From NCBI GenBank assembly GCA_043818095.1, contig JBDRGD010000037.1, positions 1 through 9,105 on the forward strand: 9,105 bases of DNA. Reading direction: 5' to 3'. Positions 5,489 to 9,105 of the stretch are shown here, one piece after another. Each line of letters opens with the position of its first letter. The stretch's first letter is position 1. Made by a program: the position numbers and the translations under genes. Below the pieces are notes generated by a model. It was not told the DNA's origin, made no database searches, and was given only the letters and a program-made list of their open reading frames with translations. The DNA comes from JBDRGD01 sp043818095. Its GTDB lineage: Bacteria > Chloroflexota > Dehalococcoidia > Dehalococcoidales > RBG-16-60-22.

Positions 5489-7267
5489 TCACCTCAGGTA
5501 AAACTTCTGCGGGTCGAAGATGCGCAGCAGGCGCAGCTCTTCGGGGAGGGGAGGAGGGACCGCCGCCAGCTCCGGGGCAACGCGCAGGTCCCAGCCGCAG
5601 TTTTCCCGAGCGGCCCGCGCCGCTTCCTCCGCGGAGGCAAAGCCGGGACGGGTGAAGTATTTCGTGAAGGTAAGCTCCCCTTCCGCGTCCGGTTTCTCGA
5701 AGACACCGATAGAGGAAACCAGCATCCGCACCTGCCTCCCGGGGGCGGTAATGTAAGCCAGCTTTTCCCGGAAGCGCTCCTTCGACTGCTTCATGAGGAG
5801 CACCACCTCCCGGGCGCCGCTGGCGACGTCGTTGGCGCCCCCCGAGCCGGTGAGGTAGGTCCCGCCCGCCATGCGCGTCGAGTTGATGTTGCCGTATTTA
5901 TCGACCTCGCCCCCACCCAGCACCCCGATACAGCGGTTGGTCGTGCCGCAGGTGAAGACGCCGATGGTGTCCAGGGTCTCGGTGAGCATCTTGCAGGTGG
6001 GGAAATTGCCGAAGTTGAGCACGAAAGGCTCGCCGGGGCGGGGAGAGTTGCCGTAATAGCCCAGCTCCACCATCAGCTCCAGCGAGTAGCCCTCTTTTTG
6101 CAGGTGATACTTCGCCAGCCAGGCCGAAAGGTTGGCGGTCCCCGCCCCCGCCAGCGCCGTCTGGTAACGCTCCCGCTGCACCTTGGCGACTATCTCCCGG
6201 GCCGCCGCGATGACCATCATCTCCGTGGGACTGCCCTCTCCGCTCTCGGAAACCGTGCCCGCCATCGTTTCCAGCCGGGAACGCCAGGCATCCGGGTCGG
6301 CATCGCTTTTCAGGGAAGCTATTCTTTCGTTTCCCAGCCGCTCGCGGTAATCATCGAAGGAACCCCCCTCGGGCAACCATTCCTTAATCCAGGCGTCCAG
6401 CGCCGCCGGGTCCTTGCAGATGCGGTTGAACTCGGCCATGAAGATGTAGTCCTCGGCGTAAGCCTCCAGCTCCCCGATGCCCTGGTTCCAGACGCCGTTG
6501 GGATGGGCCCCGAGCGGCACCACCGAGACCGATTTCACCATGTAGCCGGGCAGCTTCACCAGGTGGGAATATTTGCGGATAAAGTCGGTGGAGACTAGGT
6601 GCTCGGTGGTGAGGAGCACGCCGCCGGTGCTGGCTTTCGCCCCCCAGAGGCTCTCGCTGTAAGGCGGGGCGATGATCGCGTTGCCCGCGCGGTCGGCGGC
6701 GAGGGCGTGCACCACGGAGAGTTCCGGGTTCAGCGCCCGGATGATGCCGAGCTTCCGCCCGCTGCCGAAGGGGTCGTCCATCTCCCGGAAAGACTCCCGG
6801 TTGTCCTCCGCCATGGTGCTGCCCAGGATGGAGGTGGTGGGGATAAAGCCGAGGCCCAGCGCCCCGGCGAGGAGCATCAGGGGGAAAGTCAGAATTGACC
6901 AGTCTTCAAGGACGAAATCCTTGCCGTCATAGGCTTTCTGGGTCACGGGGTTCGGCCCGTACCAGGGATAGACGTTCCCGGAAAAGCTGGTAATCACCTT
7001 CTTGACCAGGCCGAGGTGGAGCATTACCATCGCCGTGTCCCGGATGCCCCTCATCACCATGGTAAAGGCGGGACTCCTGCCGCGGAACTGCCGCGCCATC
7101 TCCAGCAGGGTAGCGCTGGAGCAGCAGTGCGTCGTCCCGATGTGGATTTTCATGCCGGGCTTTACCAGCCGCCGGACGGCCTCGTCCAGGCTGACCACCT
7201 TGTCCTCGCCCTCGTTCTCCGCCAGCCGGAAGGTGCTTTCCAGTAAGTCCTCGAATTTACCTGTCAT
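5489..7267 (-). CDS. Fused-subunit family I CoA-transferase (glutaconate CoA-transferase-like A-B fusion)
   Basis: This cytosolic enzyme of 592 residues joins two halves. An N-terminal GctA-like domain (about 26-340) opens with VSLDEAVRRLVKPGMKIHIG and includes NPELSVVHALAADRAGNA. A C-terminal GctB-like domain (about 345-592) contains GGGEVDKYGNINSTRM and GGTYLTGSGGANDVAS. The B half normally carries the Glu that forms the glutamyl-CoA thioester, and E401 in MVELGYYG fits that position. Such enzymes move CoA from acetyl- or succinyl-CoA to an organic acid, which suggests the pathway substrate here is activated as a thioester. GctAB-type enzymes are usually two separate subunits of about 320 and 265 residues, so this is a natural fusion. 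Two ATGs are possible: 7271-7273 abuts the GGAGG at 7274-7278, while 7265-7267 has a proper 6-nt spacer and is preferred (592 rather than 594 residues). It lies 50 nt after the activase. The substrate is unknown. Confidence 0.86.
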   Translation of the reverse strand: MTGKFEDLLESTFRLAENEGEDKVVSLDEAVRRLVKPGMKIHIGTTHCCSSATLLEMARQFRGRSPAFTMVMRGIRDTAMVMLHLGLVKKVITSFSGNVYPWYGPNPVTQKAYDGKDFVLEDWSILTFPLMLLAGALGLGFIPTTSILGSTMAEDNRESFREMDDPFGSGRKLGIIRALNPELSVVHALAADRAGNAIIAPPYSESLWGAKASTGGVLLTTEHLVSTDFIRKYSHLVKLPGYMVKSVSVVPLGAHPNGVWNQGIGELEAYAEDYIFMAEFNRICKDPAALDAWIKEWLPEGGSFDDYRERLGNERIASLKSDADPDAWRSRLETMAGTVSESGEGSPTEMMVIAAAREIVAKVQRERYQTALAGAGTANLSAWLAKYHLQKEGYSLELMVELGYYGNSPRPGEPFVLNFGNFPTCKMLTETLDTIGVFTCGTTNRCIGVLGGGEVDKYGNINSTRMAGGTYLTGSGGANDVASGAREVVLLMKQSKERFREKLAYITAPGRQVRMLVSSIGVFEKPDAEGELTFTKYFTRPGFASAEEAARAARENCGWDLRVAPELAAVPPPLPEELRLLRIFDPQKFYLR

Positions 7268-7273
7268 CTTCAT

Positions 7274-7278
7274 CCTCC
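7274..7278 (-). promoter_or_regulatory. Ribosome binding site deciding the CoA-transferase start
   Basis: GGAGG on the minus strand directly touches the first ATG (spacer 0) but stands 6 nt before the second in-frame ATG at 7265-7267. The second is thus the more likely initiation codon. Confidence 0.6.
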
Positions 7279-7317
7279 GCGCGTCCTGCTGTCGAACGGT
7301 AACCGCGCCCCGGGGAG

Positions 7318-8238
7318 CTAACCGCCCAGCCGGACATTCAGGCCGTATCCCTCGAAAATCTTCCGGACGTCCGCCATGCGCTCCGGCCCCGGCGGGGCAA
7401 CGTCCAGGGGATAAGCCCTGCCGAGCTGCCCGTATTTCACCATGCCGTACTCATGATACGCCATGAGGTCGACCCTTTCCACGGACCGGTATTTCGCCAG
7501 GAGCTCCGCGGCGGCGGCGATGTTCTCCGCCGAGTCGGTATAGCCGGGGATGACCGGAACGCGGATAATCAGCGGTTTCCCCCTCCCGGCCAGCCGGCGC
7601 AGGTTGTCCAGGATGACCTCGTTGGACACCCCGCAGTGGCGCCGGTGCTCCTCCGGGAGCATCCCTTTAAGGTCGAAGAGCAGCAGGTCAGCCTCCTCCA
7701 GGACTTGAAAGCCCTCGCGGGTGGTCGTGTACCCGCAGGTATCCACCGCGGTGTGGAGATAGTTCTCCCGGCAGCGGCGCAGCAGCGCCAGGGTAAAGCG
7801 CGCCTGGTATGTCGGCTCCCCGCCCCCGATGGTCACCCCGCCCCCGGAGGCGCGGTAAAACGGCTCGTCCTTCTGCACCACGGCGAATACTTCATCGACA
7901 CTCATTTCCCGGCCGAACAGCTCGAGGGCTCCCCGGGAGCAGGCTTCCCCGCAAGCGCCGCACCCGGTGCACCTTGCACGGTCGATTTCCAGTTGGTCGC
8001 CATCTTCGCCGGTAACGAGCCGGAGCGCGCCGGGGGCACAGGCGGACAGGCACCGGCCGCAGCCGTCACACAGGGAAAGCGTAAACTTGATTTCGGGATA
8101 GTCCTGCTGTCCCTCGGGATTGCAGCACCAGAGGCAGCGCAGCGGGCACCCCTTGAGGAATACCGTGGTTCTGATGCCGTGCCCGTCCACAAAAGAGCCG
8201 TGGATGATATGGAAAACGAGCCCTCTCGTATTCTCCAT
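7318..8238 (-). CDS. Glycyl-radical enzyme activating enzyme (radical SAM, two 4Fe-4S ferredoxin-type clusters)
   Basis: This is a 306-residue cytosolic radical SAM protein. GCPLRCLWC (30-38) gives the CxxxCxxC motif (C31, C35, C38) that binds the SAM cluster. An inserted ferredoxin domain carries CDGCGRCLSAC (57-67) and CTGCGACGEAC (90-100), the double-cluster layout seen in activases of GREs other than classical pyruvate formate-lyase. Further family motifs are HGIRTTVFLKG (20-30), GGVTIGGGEP (133-142, Gly where Ser is usual before GGEP), VDTCGY (165-170) and LFDLKG (187-192). Activases cleave SAM and abstract hydrogen from the Gly of the partner GRE. The partner is the adjacent gene, whose TAA is 8 nt upstream of this ATG. 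No good Shine-Dalgarno is visible near the ATG, so translation may be coupled to the GRE gene. All cluster cysteines are intact, although the partner lacks the Gly that would be activated. Confidence 0.92.
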   Translation of the reverse strand: MENTRGLVFHIIHGSFVDGHGIRTTVFLKGCPLRCLWCCNPEGQQDYPEIKFTLSLCDGCGRCLSACAPGALRLVTGEDGDQLEIDRARCTGCGACGEACSRGALELFGREMSVDEVFAVVQKDEPFYRASGGGVTIGGGEPTYQARFTLALLRRCRENYLHTAVDTCGYTTTREGFQVLEEADLLLFDLKGMLPEEHRRHCGVSNEVILDNLRRLAGRGKPLIIRVPVIPGYTDSAENIAAAAELLAKYRSVERVDLMAYHEYGMVKYGQLGRAYPLDVAPPGPERMADVRKIFEGYGLNVRLGG

Positions 8239-8246
8239 CGATACTA

Positions 8247-9105
8247 TTAGACGTCCTGGAACTCGGTCCGGGCGATGATGGTCTCCTGGAGACGGGGGCT
8301 CAGCTCCACGAAGTAGGCGCTGTAGGTGGCCACCCGCACCAGCAGGTCGCGGTATTTCGCCGGGTTCTTCTGGGCGTCCCGCAGGGTGTCGGTGCTGATG
8401 ATGTTGAACTGCACGAGATAGCCCCCGGTCTCGAAGAAAGTGCGGATAAGCTGGGCGAATTTTCGCATCTTTGACTCGTCTTTCACGACGTCCGGACTGA
8501 ACCGCATGTTGAGCACGGAGCCCCCCGTCAACTTGAGGTGGTCCAACTTCGCCACCGACCTCAGGGTAGCCGTCGGGCCGCTGACGTTCCTCCCCTGGTA
8601 GGGAGATAAACCACCCTCCGCCAGCGGTTCGCGGGCTTTCCGGCCGTCCGGCAGGGCGCCCACCACCGCCCCCAGGGGCACGTTGGCGGTGGCCGTCCCG
8701 GCGCAGGCGGTGGACTTCGTCCCGGCGATGCCGGGGTATTTCGCCACCTCGTTGCTGCCGTGGGTGAGCACGTCGTTGACCAGGGCATCAACGTAATCGT
8801 CGTCGTTGCCGAACTTGGGCGCCTTATCCAGTATGTGCCGGATTTCCCCGTCGCCCTCGAAGTCCCGGTCCAGGGCATCGATGAGCTGTGCCATGGTGAC
8901 GCGCCGGTCATCGAACACCGCCTTCCTGATGGCCGCCAGGGAATCTCCGACGTTAATCGCGCCGATGAGCGGCTGCGACTGCGTCAGGTAGGGAGCCGTG
9001 CCCCCGCGGGTAATATCGATGCCCCGGGCAAGGCAGTCCGGGAAAAGGGCGGACTGGAGCGGAGTGGGGGCGAAATCGGCGTAAAGCTGCCGGTCGATAT
9101 TGCGG
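8247..9105 (-). CDS. Glycyl-radical enzyme homologue (PFL/dehydratase family), C-terminal part, with Thr at the radical-Gly site (partial, 5' end outside window)
   Basis: The C-terminal 285 residues are visible and the frame is open to the right edge. A possible GTG at 8916-8918 is internal (A-V-F-D-D-R-R-V-T) and is not the start. GRE family motifs are clear: GDSLAAIRKAVFDD, KFGNDDDYVD, PLGAVVGALPDGRKAREPLA, GGLSPYQGRNVSGPTATLRS, GGYLVQFNIIS, DAQKNPAKYRDLLVRV and AYFVELSPRLQETIIARTEF. They place it with the dehydratase/decarboxylase-like GREs rather than classical formate-forming PflB, but substrate cannot be assigned because the catalytic Cys region is outside. In the loop that should read RV-[A/S]-G-Y the sequence is RVATY: the radical Gly is Thr, encoded by ACC at 8325-8327, 26 residues from the C-terminus, the usual position. 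No frameshift or stop is present. It is the first visible gene of the run and is followed after 8 nt by the activase. Confidence 0.88.
   Translation of the reverse strand, partial: RNIDRQLYADFAPTPLQSALFPDCLARGIDITRGGTAPYLTQSQPLIGAINVGDSLAAIRKAVFDDRRVTMAQLIDALDRDFEGDGEIRHILDKAPKFGNDDDYVDALVNDVLTHGSNEVAKYPGIAGTKSTACAGTATANVPLGAVVGALPDGRKAREPLAEGGLSPYQGRNVSGPTATLRSVAKLDHLKLTGGSVLNMRFSPDVVKDESKMRKFAQLIRTFFETGGYLVQFNIISTDTLRDAQKNPAKYRDLLVRVATYSAYFVELSPRLQETIIARTEFQDV

Noticed and set aside
4414..6598. Two overlapping plus-strand open frames (4414-5655 and 5363-6598)
   Set aside because: They run across the LUD gene, the intergenic promoter and the CoA-transferase and overlap each other. Composition is typical of antisense shadows.
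7308..7315. CCCCGGGG palindrome between activase and CoA-transferase genes
   Set aside because: Eight self-complementary bases without a loop or T-tract are expected by chance at this GC content.
8916..8918. GTG as a start codon for a shorter GRE-related protein
   Set aside because: The frame is open upstream to the window edge, and the upstream residues (for example GDSLAAIRK) are canonical GRE sequence, so this is an internal Val.

Overview
The window is a dense, GC-rich bacterial catabolic locus from an anaerobe. The evidence for anaerobic life is a glycyl-radical-enzyme (GRE) homologue with its oxygen-sensitive radical-SAM activase, next to several flavin and CoA enzymes. No ribosomal or other taxonomic marker is present. 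Long GC-rich genes, strong AAGGAGG-type ribosome binding sites and this gene mix would fit an uncultured Chloroflexota, Desulfobacterota or Bacillota anaerobe, but that is only a guess.

Layout: a short plus-strand piece at the left edge (2-166) is the C-terminus of a 2,4-dienoyl-CoA reductase/NADH oxidase-like flavoprotein. It converges with, and overlaps by 4 bp, a run of seven minus-strand genes that fills the rest of the window. In transcription order (right to left) these are: the C-terminal part of a GRE homologue (8247 to beyond the right edge), its activating enzyme (7318-8238), a fused A-B family I CoA-transferase (5489-7267), a LUD-domain protein (4504-5364), two tandem MmgE/PrpD-family proteins (3112-4491 and 1640-3064) and a fumarate-reductase-like soluble FAD protein (163-1614). 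Gaps are 8-50 bp, except for 124 bp between the CoA-transferase and the LUD gene. That gap holds a good sigma70-type promoter (TTGACA, 17 bp, TAAAGT) and a leader stem-loop, so the last four genes can probably also be transcribed on their own.

Working model (inference): an organic acid is transformed by, or under control of, the GRE homologue, activated as a CoA thioester by the CoA-transferase, then processed by the MmgE/PrpD pair (a family of dehydratases, decarboxylases and epimerases of polycarboxylates) and by flavin-dependent reductases. The substrate cannot be read from the sequence.

The most striking observation is that the GRE homologue has Thr (ACC codon, 8325-8327) where the family carries its universally required radical-bearing Gly, although the rest of the glycyl-radical loop and the neighbouring activase are intact. 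The two MmgE/PrpD paralogues also show different, partly complementary losses of conserved active-site positions, and the FAD protein lacks the substrate-binding Arg typical of fumarate reductases. Together these suggest a locus of familiar folds with rewired chemistry.
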